DNA of 40,114 nucleotides from Sediminibacterium sp. Its GTDB lineage: Bacteria > Bacteroidota > Bacteroidia > Chitinophagales > Chitinophagaceae. Both the position numbers and the translations under genes were made by a program. The stretch covers positions 1 to 40,114 of the forward strand of contig JAJTDP010000036.1 of the NCBI GenBank assembly GCA_021300455.1. The letters are read 5' to 3'. Below are positions 9,582 to 18,799 of the stretch, in pieces (positions within the stretch are counted from its first letter, which is position 1; the number at the start of each line of letters is the position of its first letter). The notes under the pieces were generated by a model, which made no database searches, had not been told where the DNA came from, and saw only the letters and a list, made by a program, of their open reading frames with translations.

Positions 9582-10346
9582 ATGAAATCTCTTCTAACTA
9601 CTTTAAAAAACAAGTACCGTTTTATATTTTCTACTTTTATATTGGGGTTATTAGCAAGCGCTAGTGTTGCCCAAGTAAGTACTGAACAATTGGCTGGTTT
9701 AAAATATAGAATGATTGGCCCACATAGAGCTGGAAGAACAGTTGGTATTTCTGGAGTGGCCAACGAACCCAATGTATTTTATATAGGTGTAAATAATGGA
9801 GGTGTATGGAAAACTAACGACTATGGTCATACCTGGAAGCCCATCTTTGATGCCGAAAACACAGGCTCAGTGGGCGATGTAGCCGTAGCGCCTTCTAATT
9901 CAAATGTTATTTATGTAGGAAGTGGTGAAGGTATTCAACGTCCCGATTTATCAATTGGTAATGGTTTATATAAATCAAGTGATGCTGGAAAAACTTGGAC
10001 CAATATGGGATTGCATGATGCGCAACAAATTGGCGGCATCAGCATTGACCCCACCAATGAAAATAGAATTTTTGTAGCCGCACTTGGACATCCTTATGGC
10101 CCAAATAAAGAACGTGGTGTGTATAGAAGTTTGGATGGCGGAAAAACTTTAGAACAAGTATTATATATTGACGAAAACACAGGTGCAGTGCAAGTATTGA
10201 TTGACCCTAATCATACCAATATTGTATTTGCCACTATTTGGGCGGCGAGACAAGGCCCTTGGGAGAATGGCGCCTGGGATGGTGAAGCAAGTGGTTTATA
10301 TAAATCTATCGATGGCGGAAATACCAAAAAAAGGAGGCATTTATAG
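9582..10346 (+). pseudogene. VPS10/BNR propeller protein, 5' fragment (frameshifted)
   Basis: The N-terminal part of a paralog of the 6465-9464 propeller. It has a signal peptide (about 1-31, ending SVAQ) followed by RMIGPHRAGRTVGISG and the repeats KTNDYGHTWKP, KSSDAGKTWTNM and RSLDGGKTLEQV. The reading frame is faithful to the family up to GLYKSIDGGNT (near 10325), then runs through a seven-A stretch (10326-10332) into a spurious tail and stop at 10346. The downstream sequence resumes in the +1 frame. Aligned with the intact paralog, about 37 residues (the TW...YALVED segment between two BNR repeats) are missing at this point. A deletion of roughly 110 bases therefore explains both the gap and the frameshift. 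It is either a true pseudogene or an assembly collapse. Confidence 0.8.
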
Positions 10347-12372
10347 AAGTGATGATGCAGGTGAATCTTGGTATTTATTAACTTCTGATGGAAGATTATG
10401 GGGAAGAGGAAGTGATTTTGCAGAAGTAAAAGCCGATCCTAAAAATGAAGACATTGTGTATTCTGCGAATGTAGTGATGTGGAAATCGAAAGACGGCGGA
10501 AAAAATTGGGAAGGAATTAAAGGGGCACCAGGCGGAGATGACTATCACCGTATTTGGATTAACCCAAATAATACCAATATTATTGCAATAGGTTTAGACC
10601 AAGGGGGTACCATTACAGTGAATGGTGGTGAAACCTATTCAAGTTGGTATAATCAAGCTACTGCTCAGTTTTATCATGTAAGTACCGACAATGCTTTTCC
10701 TTATAATGTATATGGAGGTCAACAAGAAAGTGGTTCAGTGGGTATTGCATCGCGCTCGAATGATGGTGGAATTACTTTTAGAGAATGGCATCCTGTAGGT
10801 GTGGAAGAATATGGTTATGTAGCAGCAGACCCCTTAGATCCTAATATTATTTATGGCGGAAAAATTACAAGGTTTGATAAACGTACAGCACAAGTACAAA
10901 ATATTTCACCTACTCCAGTAAGAGATGGTAAGGTTCGTTTTATTAGAACAGCGCCTATTTTATTTTCACCCGTCGATAACAAAACTTTATTTTTTGCAGG
11001 TAATATTATTTTTAAAACCATCAATGGCGGATCAAGTTGGGAAACCATTAGCCCCGATTTAACGCGTACAAGCTGGGATATTCCTGCTAGTGTAGGTATT
11101 TACAATACAGATGAAGTTAAAAAAATGCGTCAACGTGGAGTGGTGTATTCACTTGCCCCTTCTTATCAAGACTTAAATGTTTTATGGGCAGGTACCGATG
11201 ATGGACTTATTCATATCACTAAAGACGGAGGTAAAAATTGGAAAAATATTACGCCAACATCCATTACCTCTTGGAGTAAAATTTCAATGATTGATGCAAG
11301 TAGGTTTGATATTAACACGGCCTATGTTGCTGTGAACAGAATTAGAGTAGATGACATGACGCCGCATATTTATAAAACAACTGATGGTGGCGCCACTTGG
11401 AAAAAAATTATTAATGGTTTACCGAATGAGCCTATAAATTCTGTAAGAGAAGATGCAGTGAGAAAAGGATTGTTATTTGCAGGATCAGAAAATGCAGTTT
11501 ACTTTTCTTTAGATGCTGGAGAAAATTGGCAGTCTTTAAGATTAAATATGCCAGCTAGTTCTATTCGTGATTTAGTCATTAAAGATGATGACTTGGTGAT
11601 TGGAACACATGGTCGTAGTTTTTGGATCTTAGATAATATTACACCGCTTCGACAAATCAATGTAAACAAAGCCAAAGAAACCGTTTTGTTTAAACCACAA
11701 AAAGCCTTTAGAGTAAGATGGAATATGAATACCGATACACCACTTCCTCCTGAAGAACCAGCTGGTGAAAACCCTCCCGATGGTGCCATGATTGATTATT
11801 ATTTACCTAACAATAGCACAGCTCCGGTGAAATTAGAAATTCTAAATACGAAAGGAGATATTATTAGAACCTTTAGTAGTAACGATACTTTATATACCAT
11901 ACCTGAGGTAAATATTCCTCTATATTGGATAAGACCCCAACAAATACTAGCAGCTACTGCTGGCGCACATCGTTTTTTATGGGATATGAAATATACCCCA
12001 TTGAATATACCTGCAGCTTATCCTATGACAGCTATTATACATAATACCCCACCTGATGCCACTGCACCTTGGGTGATGCCGGGTAATTATAAAATAAGAT
12101 TAACTGTAAATGGTCAAATACAGGAACAGCCATTAACCATCACCATGGACCCAAGAGTTAAAACAAGTACAATACAGTGGCAACGTCAACATGATTTGTC
12201 GATGATATGTTATGAGGGTCGTAAAAAATCAATGGATAAGTTTCCTGCTATTTATCAAAAATTTACAGGATTATTTAATATTTTAGAAAGTACAGAAATG
12301 GCTCCTACCACTCAAACAGAAAAAGCAGTAAAAGAAACCCAGGCTGAATTAGAAAATTTATTAAAAAAATGA
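10327..12372 (+). pseudogene. VPS10/BNR propeller protein, 3' fragment (frameshifted)
   Basis: A continuation of the 9582 gene in another frame, with no start codon of its own that fits the family. Homology begins at KKGGIYRSDDAGESW. It goes on with DGRLWGRGSDFAEVK, the GGDDYHRIWINP and WHPVGVEEYGYV segments, KTINGGSSWETI and KTTDGGATWKKI. The C-terminal Ig-like region holds MPGNYKIRLTVNG...QPLTITMDPR, as in the intact paralog. An open frame runs back to 10201 but is only an out-of-frame shadow of the 5' fragment. The coding sequence after the break is clean to the stop, so the lesion is recent or artefactual. The stop overlaps the ATG of the serine hydrolase gene by four bases (ATGA), so translation of that gene may be coupled to this one. 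Confidence 0.8.
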
Positions 12373-13448
12373 GTTCGAAATTAGTTCATAAAATAGCCTT
12401 ATACAGCTTTGTTCTTTTATCAGTAGGCGCATGCAAGCCAAGTGCATTATTGATTAAGGAAAGAAAAATAGATGCTATTTTATTGGAGTATAATTCAGAT
12501 TCAAAACCTGGAGCCAGTGTACTTGTATTCCAAAACGATAAAATTGTTTTTAAAAAAGGCTATGGCGTAAAAGCATTAAGCAGTCTTGAAAAAATTGATC
12601 CTTTCACTAATTTTAGATTGGCCTCTGTTACCAAGCAGTTTACGGCTATGTCTATTTTGCTGTTGGCTAAAAACAATAAAATATCTCTAGAAGATCCACT
12701 GACTAAATATTTTTCAAGTTTCCCAGCTTATGGCAAAAAAATTAAAATCAAACATTTACTTACCCATAGTTCAGGCTTAATAGACTACGAAGACTTAATG
12801 CCGGCTACTCAACAAAAACAATTACATGATACCAATTGTTTACAGTTAATGTATGTGGCCGATTCTCTCTACTTCCCCGCTGGCACTAATTATAAGTATA
12901 GCAATACAGGTTATGCTATTTTAGCGCTCATTGTAGAAAAAATAAGTGGCCAAAGTTTTGCTGTTTTTTTAAAGGAAAACATATTTAAGCCATTGGGTAT
13001 GAAATCAACGCTTGCTTATGAGCAAGGAAAATCAATAGTTTTAAATAGAGCCTATGGAAACTCTTTTGAAAATGGATTATGGACCCAGACCGATCAAAGC
13101 CTTACCAGTGCTGTATTAGGAGACGGGGGTATTTATACTAATACAGTGGAGATGACTAAATGGATCAAGGCCTTATGGAACTATCAATTAATCAGTGCTG
13201 AGATGCAAAAAAATACTTGGAGTAGAAAAAAATTAGACAATGGAAAAATGATCGATTACGGATATGGCTGGCAAGTGGAAGATTATAAGAATAGTACACA
13301 TCCTTACCATGATGGTAGTTCTATGGGTTTTAGAAATAATATTTTATTGTTTCCCGATAAAAAATTAATGATTTTAGTATTAACCAATAGAAACGAAGGG
13401 GATCCAATCATGGAAGCTAAAAAAATTGCCGACCTTTATTTAAATTAA
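12369..13448 (+). CDS. Beta-lactamase-family serine hydrolase, lipoprotein
   Basis: A 359-residue member of the class C beta-lactamase / penicillin-binding-protein-like family (PF00144). Ser86-Val-Thr-Lys89 is the SxxK nucleophile motif, Tyr177-Ser-Asn179 is the YxN motif, and HDG at 314-316 stands in for the K/H-T/S-G motif. The N-terminus is a lipoprotein signal with lipobox VGAC (Cys22), placing it on a membrane facing the periplasm or surface. Such proteins act as D-aminopeptidases, esterases or peptidoglycan hydrolases, and only rarely as true beta-lactamases. The ATGA overlap with the preceding propeller gene and the 10-base gap to the AlkB-like gene indicate one transcript. The substrate is unknown. 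Confidence 0.85.
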   Translation: MSSKLVHKIALYSFVLLSVGACKPSALLIKERKIDAILLEYNSDSKPGASVLVFQNDKIVFKKGYGVKALSSLEKIDPFTNFRLASVTKQFTAMSILLLAKNNKISLEDPLTKYFSSFPAYGKKIKIKHLLTHSSGLIDYEDLMPATQQKQLHDTNCLQLMYVADSLYFPAGTNYKYSNTGYAILALIVEKISGQSFAVFLKENIFKPLGMKSTLAYEQGKSIVLNRAYGNSFENGLWTQTDQSLTSAVLGDGGIYTNTVEMTKWIKALWNYQLISAEMQKNTWSRKKLDNGKMIDYGYGWQVEDYKNSTHPYHDGSSMGFRNNILLFPDKKLMILVLTNRNEGDPIMEAKKIADLYLN

Positions 13449-13458
13449 AAATATTATT

Positions 13459-14511
13459 ATGTATACTTCCATGAAGGCTTTTAAATATGTTACTCCATTT
13501 ATATTATATGTATTATCCTTACTTGCTTTTCAAGGAGAGGGTATTATATGTTATACTCCTTTATTGTATACTTTTTTTGCCATCCCTTTTTTAGAATTAT
13601 TTATAAAAGCCAGCCCTGTTAATTTAGATGAAGTGGAAGAGTCCTTGGCTAAAAAAAATAAACTCTACGACTTCATTTTATATGCAGCCGTTATCATGCA
13701 ATATTATTCTTTATGGATGTTCTTAAACTCCTTACAGGCACCTGCATTATCTACAGTCACTATTGTAGGAAGAGTTATTAGCATGGGTTTACTATGTGGT
13801 ACTTTTGGAATTAATGTGGCACATGAATTAGGGCACCGTGTCAATAAAATGGAACAAACTTTTGCTAAAATGTTATTACTAACTAGTTTGTACATGCATT
13901 TTTTTATTGAACATAATAAAGGCCATCACAAGCATGTGGCAACCGCTTCAGACCCTAGTACAGCTAAATACAATCAATCTTTATATGCTTTCTGGCCACA
14001 AACTTTAGTGGGTACTTATAAAAGTGCTTGGAAAATTGCTAACGAAGAGCTTAGCAAAAAAGGGCAATCTGTATTTTCACTTCGTAATGAAATGTTACTA
14101 TTTCAACTAATTCAATTATTATTTCTTGTAGGTATTTTTATCTTTTTTGGACTTACTACCACTTTATTATTTATGGTAGCCGCTTTAATAGGTGGTTTAT
14201 TATTAGAGTCAGTTAACTATATTGAACATTATGGACTTACAAGAAATGAAACTGAGAATCATCAATTCGAAAGGGTGCAACCCCATCATAGCTGGAATAG
14301 TAATCATATTATTGGTAGATTAATGTTATTTGAATTAAGCCGTCATAGTGATCACCATTACTTGGCTTCAAGAAAATATCAAATACTAAGAAGCTTTGAC
14401 AATGCTCCACAAATGCCAACAGGTTATCCAGGCATGATTTTACTTTCTTTGGTGCCACCCTTATGGTTTAAGGTAATGAACAACCGAATGAAAATATATA
14501 ATTTGAAATAA
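13459..14511 (+). CDS. alkB: AlkB-type membrane di-iron monooxygenase (alkane 1-monooxygenase family)
   Basis: A 350-residue integral membrane protein with several hydrophobic segments (about 8-26, 30-50, 70-90, 100-120, 213-250). It has the full set of AlkB signatures in order: HELGH (122-126), EHNKGHH (151-157), NYIEHYGL (253-260) and LSRHSDHH (293-300). These His residues bind the two irons. The NYxEHYG box separates AlkB/XylM hydroxylases from ordinary acyl desaturases. It should hydroxylate a terminal methyl of an alkane or a similar hydrophobic chain, using a rubredoxin or ferredoxin. No such electron donor gene is nearby. It is shorter than classical AlkB (about 400 residues). It ends exactly where the convergent GH29 gene ends, without a terminator. 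Confidence in the family is high; that its substrate is alkane is assumed. Confidence 0.88.
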   Translation: MYTSMKAFKYVTPFILYVLSLLAFQGEGIICYTPLLYTFFAIPFLELFIKASPVNLDEVEESLAKKNKLYDFILYAAVIMQYYSLWMFLNSLQAPALSTVTIVGRVISMGLLCGTFGINVAHELGHRVNKMEQTFAKMLLLTSLYMHFFIEHNKGHHKHVATASDPSTAKYNQSLYAFWPQTLVGTYKSAWKIANEELSKKGQSVFSLRNEMLLFQLIQLLFLVGIFIFFGLTTTLLFMVAALIGGLLLESVNYIEHYGLTRNETENHQFERVQPHHSWNSNHIIGRLMLFELSRHSDHHYLASRKYQILRSFDNAPQMPTGYPGMILLSLVPPLWFKVMNNRMKIYNLK

Positions 14512-15987
14512 TTATTGTTTTAATTTCACTACAAAAATACCTGAAGAAGAAATACTATTTGGCTTAATGGCTGTTAAGTCAATAACTACATCTTTTCCTT
14601 TTTGTTTCCAATTGGTTTTTACATCCGCTCCTAAAATACTGACAGTAGCGCTGCTAGGTAATTTTAAATCTCTAACAGTAAGTGTATTACGATAGGAAGG
14701 GACAATACAATAAATATCATTTCCTTTTTTGGTGAAGAAGGTTTCAATATAAGCGCTGTCTTTTTGTGGTACTACTAATTTTGCTACATTATAATTAGCC
14801 ATAAAACTGGCGCCTTTTTTAGGTTGAACATAACCCCTTGTCCATTGTGCAGGTCTCCAAGCCTCTGTTTCATAAATAGCTTCACCATTCATGGCTAGCC
14901 AATCGCCTATATCCGATAAACGTTGTTGCATGATAACAGGAATATTGCCATCTGCATCAGGTCCAATATCTAATAATAAATTACCTCCTCTTGAAACAAT
15001 ATCGCTAAGCATTAATATTAAATCATGACTGGATTTATAATCTTTTAATTGTTCATTTCTATTGTATCCATAAGAATGACCTACCCCCTGACTTTCTTCC
15101 CATATAATACTTGCATCCATACCACTTCCATATTCTGAAGTTGTATACATAGCTCCATGGTTTTTCTCTCTTGTATTATTTCCCCAACGATCGTTTACCA
15201 CTACATCATTTTTTACTGGCGATTCATTAAATAACCAAGCAAGTAGTGCAGGGCTTTGCCATGCTGTATCAGATATATCCCATTCTCCATCAGAAAAAAT
15301 AACAGAGGGTTTATACTTGGTGACTAAATCTTTAAACTGTGGTGTCATATGTTCGGTCACATATTTTTTACGGTCATGTATCCACAAAGGATTAAACCAT
15401 TCGTATAAAGAATAATAATAACCCATTTTAAGTCCGGCGTCTCTTACTGAATTTGTTAAGTCTCCTAATAAATCACGCTTAGGTGTTCCTGTAACTGCAT
15501 TCCATGGTCTATTCCAATCACGATCTGCCTCAGCGCTATTCCATAAGGTATACCCATCGTGGTGTTTAGAAGTAAGCACTACATAGCGTGCGCCGGATTT
15601 TTTAAATACATCTGCCCATTGATTAGGATCAAACATTTCTGCTTTGAACATAGGTTCAAATTGTTCGTAAGCAAAACTGCTTCCATAATTTTTATTATGA
15701 AAGTCCATGAAATCTTTTTGTTTCTCATGCAATCTGTATCTATACCACTCAGCATAACTATACCCACTATTAGGCATGACAGGTGCATAAGCAGGTACCG
15801 AATACACACCCCAATGAATAAAAATGCCAAATTTATCTTGATGAAACCAATTAGGAATTTTTCTGGTATTTAAAGATTCCCAATTAGGCTGAAAATTTTG
15901 TGCATTTGTAGATTGAGCGAATACATTATTTGCAAAAAATAGTATAATAATAAATAAGGCTGTTTTTTTAAGTAATTTTTTTGCCAT
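14512..15987 (-). CDS. GH29 alpha-L-fucosidase, exported
   Basis: A 491-residue glycoside hydrolase family 29 enzyme that removes alpha-linked L-fucose. The signal peptide covers about 1-25 (NNVFAQS). The barrel starts with WFHQDKFGIFIHWGVYSVPA (47-66), then has YVVLTSKHHDGYTLW (135-149). The nucleophile Asp233 lies in VIFSDGEWD. GGNLLLDIGPDADG and the C-terminal beta domain (DVVIDLTAIKPN) complete the fold. The general acid of GH29 is poorly conserved and I do not assign it. The length is normal for the family. It stands alone on its strand and faces a 288-base upstream gap (15988-16275), which is AT-rich, shared with the divergent phosphoesterase gene, and shows no clear promoter element to me. 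Together with the GH95 enzyme at 37609 it suggests fucosylated glycan use. Confidence 0.92.
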   Translation of the reverse strand: MAKKLLKKTALFIIILFFANNVFAQSTNAQNFQPNWESLNTRKIPNWFHQDKFGIFIHWGVYSVPAYAPVMPNSGYSYAEWYRYRLHEKQKDFMDFHNKNYGSSFAYEQFEPMFKAEMFDPNQWADVFKKSGARYVVLTSKHHDGYTLWNSAEADRDWNRPWNAVTGTPKRDLLGDLTNSVRDAGLKMGYYYSLYEWFNPLWIHDRKKYVTEHMTPQFKDLVTKYKPSVIFSDGEWDISDTAWQSPALLAWLFNESPVKNDVVVNDRWGNNTREKNHGAMYTTSEYGSGMDASIIWEESQGVGHSYGYNRNEQLKDYKSSHDLILMLSDIVSRGGNLLLDIGPDADGNIPVIMQQRLSDIGDWLAMNGEAIYETEAWRPAQWTRGYVQPKKGASFMANYNVAKLVVPQKDSAYIETFFTKKGNDIYCIVPSYRNTLTVRDLKLPSSATVSILGADVKTNWKQKGKDVVIDLTAIKPNSISSSGIFVVKLKQ

Positions 15988-16275
15988 AGGTTTTAAGAAT
16001 TATTTATTAAAGAAAGTGCAGATTTAATTGTTTTTATTTAGAACATTAAGTTAATGAATATTTTTATAAAACCAATTGAATTCAAATATTAAAGTAATAA
16101 TATACGTCCTCCTTAAACCTATTGTTAGCTTTCTGGGAAGGAAAAAATAGAAGCCCATTAAATCTTTAACCCTTTGGGTATTAACTCTTTGTTATTATAT
16201 ATAAATACCCAATTCAAATTTTTTTGTATTAAACTTGTTTCAATAACTTGTAGTGTAGAAAATAAAACTTACAAT

Positions 16276-18693
16276 ATGAAAAGAATTTTTTTAGTCATTG
16301 CCATTATTTCTATTGGAATGATAACGCAAGCACAGGATTCAAAAAAAATAATACTACCTACTGGCTGGGCATTAAGTCCTGCAGGTAAAAGTCTAGCATT
16401 AGGTGATTTCCCATTAAATATGGCAGTTTCTAAATCAAAAAAATTAATGGCCATTACCAATAATGGACAAAGCACGCAAAGCATCCAACTTATTAATTTG
16501 GTAAACAATACTATTGTAGATAATATAAAAATTGATAAGTCGTGGTTAGGTATTGCTTTTAGTGCAGATGAAAAAACTTTATATGCATCTGGTGGTAATG
16601 ATAATTGGATTTTAAAATATAGTATCATAAACAATAAATTAAAATTAACTGATACCTTAAAGCTAGGCGCTAAATGGCCTAATAAAATTTCTCCTGCGGG
16701 CATTTGCATCAATGATGCAAAAAATATTTTATACGTAGTTACTAAAGACGATAATTCTTTATACGAGATAAATTTAGCGAGCAAGAAAATAATTAAACAA
16801 ACAGCGCTTCCTGCAGAAGCCTACACTTGCGTTTTATCTAATGATAAATCAGAATTATATATTAGTATTTGGGGTGCAGAGAAATTAGTTGTGTATAATA
16901 CTTTAAGTCAAAAAATAACAAGTAGCATTACTACTGGTACACATCCTAACGATTTAATTCTTTCAAAAAATGGTAAAACAATTTATGTAGCCAATGGAGA
17001 AGACAATAGCGTTTCCGTAATAGATATTAAAAATAGAAAGGTAGTAGAAACCCTTAACTCTGCGTTGTATCCCAATGCCCCTGCGGGTTCCGCTACCAAT
17101 GGCGTTGCCTTAAGTGCCGATGAAAAAACTTTATACATTGCCAATGCCGATAACAATTGCTTAGCCGTTTTTGATGTAACAGCACTAGGCAATAGCAAAT
17201 CAAAAGGTTTTATTCCTGTGGGTTGGTATCCAACTAGTGTTAAAGTAGTAGGTAGTAAAATTTACGTAACCAATGGTAAAGGATTTACTTCTTTTGCTAA
17301 TCCATTAGGTCCTGACCCTTACAATCAAAATGCACAGATGGCAGTGCAAAAAGGTTTATTAAAAAATACGGAAGAGGTTCAATATATTGGAGGACTCATG
17401 AAAGGAACATTAAGTATTATTAATACCCCTTCTGAAAAACAATTAGGATTATACTCAGCAGCAGTATATGATAATACACCTTACACAAAAAACAATGAAG
17501 AAAAATCTAATGCAGAAACAGGATCTGTGATTCCTCAGAAAGTAGGCGACCCTTCTGCTATTAAATATGTATTTTATATTGTAAAAGAAAATAGAACTTA
17601 TGATCAAGTTTTAGGGGATATGAAAGAAGGTAACGGCGATCCAAGCCTTTGTTTATTTGGAGAAAAATATACACCTAACCAACATGCCTTAGCCAGAGAA
17701 TTTGTTTTGTTAGATAATTTTTATGTGAATGGTGAAGTAAGCGCCGATGGACATAACTGGACAATGGGTGGATATGCCAATGATTATTTAGAAAAAAATT
17801 GGGTAAATGATTATGGAGGACGAGGTGGTACTTATGATGCTGAAGGAACGCGTGCTATTGCTAATAATAAAAATGGATTTATTTGGGACTATGCAAAAAG
17901 AGCAGGTGTTTCTTATAGAACCTATGGAGAATTTGCTGACGATTATAAACCTAATATTCCAGTTTTAAAAGATCATTTTTGTACTTATTATACTAGTTGG
18001 GATCAAAGTATAAGAGATACTACTAGAGTGGGTCAATGGAAACGCGATTTTGATTCTTTATTAGCCATTAATCAAGTGCCTCAATTAAATACCTTAAGAA
18101 TTATAAACGATCATACGGAAGGAATGAGTTTGGGCAAGCCTTCTCCCTATGCGCATGTAGCGGATAATGATTTAGCTGTGGGTATGTTTGTAGACTATTT
18201 AAGCAAGAGTTCTATTTGGAATGAAAGCGTAGTTTTTATAGTAGAGGATGATGCACAAGATGGCCCTGACCATGTAGATGCGCATCGCAGCCCCGCTTTT
18301 ATTGCAGGAGGATTTGTAAAAAGAGGCTTTATAGATCATACTGCTTATACCACCTCCTCTGTTTTAAAGACCATTGAGCTTATTTTAGGTATGCCTCCAA
18401 TGAGTCAATATGATGCAGGCGCCACCACCTTATGGAGATGTTTTGACAAGGTATCCAACCCTAAAGGCTTCATTACTAAGCCCTTACAGCATGATATCAA
18501 TGAGAAAAATACGGCTCAAACAGCCATGCAAAGAAAAAGCGAAACCTTTAATTTCAAAAAAGAAGACAGCATCAATGACCATGAATTTAATGAAGTGTTA
18601 TGGAAGGGCTTAAAAGGAGAGAACGCCATTGTACCCGCTCCTAAAAGAGCTGCCTTTTTAAAAATGAACCCTAAAAAAGACGCGGACGATTAA
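16276..18693 (+). CDS. YVTN beta-propeller fused to phosphoesterase (phospholipase C-like) domain, exported
   Basis: A start at 16276 is preferred because it begins directly with a signal peptide (MKRIFLVIAI...MITQAQ). An open frame extends upstream to 16174 but adds a non-signal leader. This gives 805 residues. The N-terminal ~370 residues hold YVTN/lactonase-type propeller repeats (LSADEKTLYIANADNN, SKNGKTIYVANGEDN). The C-terminal half is an alkaline-phosphatase-superfamily phosphoesterase (PF04185 type): VKENRTYDQVLGD near residue 436, VNGEVSADGHNW, and a metal-site segment EDDAQDGPDHVDAHR near 656-671. The domain pair is common in Bacteroidota and Acidobacteria and is usually exported. 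The substrate is unknown; it may be a phosphodiester or a phospholipid. A strong terminator follows. Confidence 0.85.
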   Translation: MKRIFLVIAIISIGMITQAQDSKKIILPTGWALSPAGKSLALGDFPLNMAVSKSKKLMAITNNGQSTQSIQLINLVNNTIVDNIKIDKSWLGIAFSADEKTLYASGGNDNWILKYSIINNKLKLTDTLKLGAKWPNKISPAGICINDAKNILYVVTKDDNSLYEINLASKKIIKQTALPAEAYTCVLSNDKSELYISIWGAEKLVVYNTLSQKITSSITTGTHPNDLILSKNGKTIYVANGEDNSVSVIDIKNRKVVETLNSALYPNAPAGSATNGVALSADEKTLYIANADNNCLAVFDVTALGNSKSKGFIPVGWYPTSVKVVGSKIYVTNGKGFTSFANPLGPDPYNQNAQMAVQKGLLKNTEEVQYIGGLMKGTLSIINTPSEKQLGLYSAAVYDNTPYTKNNEEKSNAETGSVIPQKVGDPSAIKYVFYIVKENRTYDQVLGDMKEGNGDPSLCLFGEKYTPNQHALAREFVLLDNFYVNGEVSADGHNWTMGGYANDYLEKNWVNDYGGRGGTYDAEGTRAIANNKNGFIWDYAKRAGVSYRTYGEFADDYKPNIPVLKDHFCTYYTSWDQSIRDTTRVGQWKRDFDSLLAINQVPQLNTLRIINDHTEGMSLGKPSPYAHVADNDLAVGMFVDYLSKSSIWNESVVFIVEDDAQDGPDHVDAHRSPAFIAGGFVKRGFIDHTAYTTSSVLKTIELILGMPPMSQYDAGATTLWRCFDKVSNPKGFITKPLQHDINEKNTAQTAMQRKSETFNFKKEDSINDHEFNEVLWKGLKGENAIVPAPKRAAFLKMNPKKDADD

Positions 18694-18713
18694 TCCCCTT
18701 ATATAATTTATAT

Positions 18714-18752
18714 AAAAGAGCAGTTTTCAATCTAGAAAGCTGCTCTTTTTTT
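18714..18752 (+). terminator. Rho-independent terminator
   Basis: The stem AAAAGAGCAGTTTTC (18714-18728) pairs with 18735-18749, with a loop of six (AATCTA). A T run to 18752 follows. It closes the phosphoesterase transcript and separates it from the cytochrome module that starts at 18800. Confidence 0.88.
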
Positions 18753-18799
18753 ATGCCAAAAAAGGTATCTTAGAGAAGGATTAATTTAAATCACCTCCT

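Noticed and set aside
10320..10345. Programmed frameshift at the AAAAAAAGGAGG site in the broken propeller gene
   Set aside because: A seven-A run before AGGAGG looks like a slippery site, but frameshifting would not restore the ~37 residues that the in-window paralog has at this position. Bacteroidota also make little use of Shine-Dalgarno pairing.
12369..13448. Antibiotic resistance beta-lactamase
   Set aside because: SxxK and YxN are present, but this large family is mostly peptidases and esterases. The lipoprotein signal and the context give no reason to call resistance.
16174..16275. Longer N-terminus for the phosphoesterase starting at 16174
   Set aside because: The added 34 residues precede a complete signal peptide beginning with ATG at 16276, which would then be internal.
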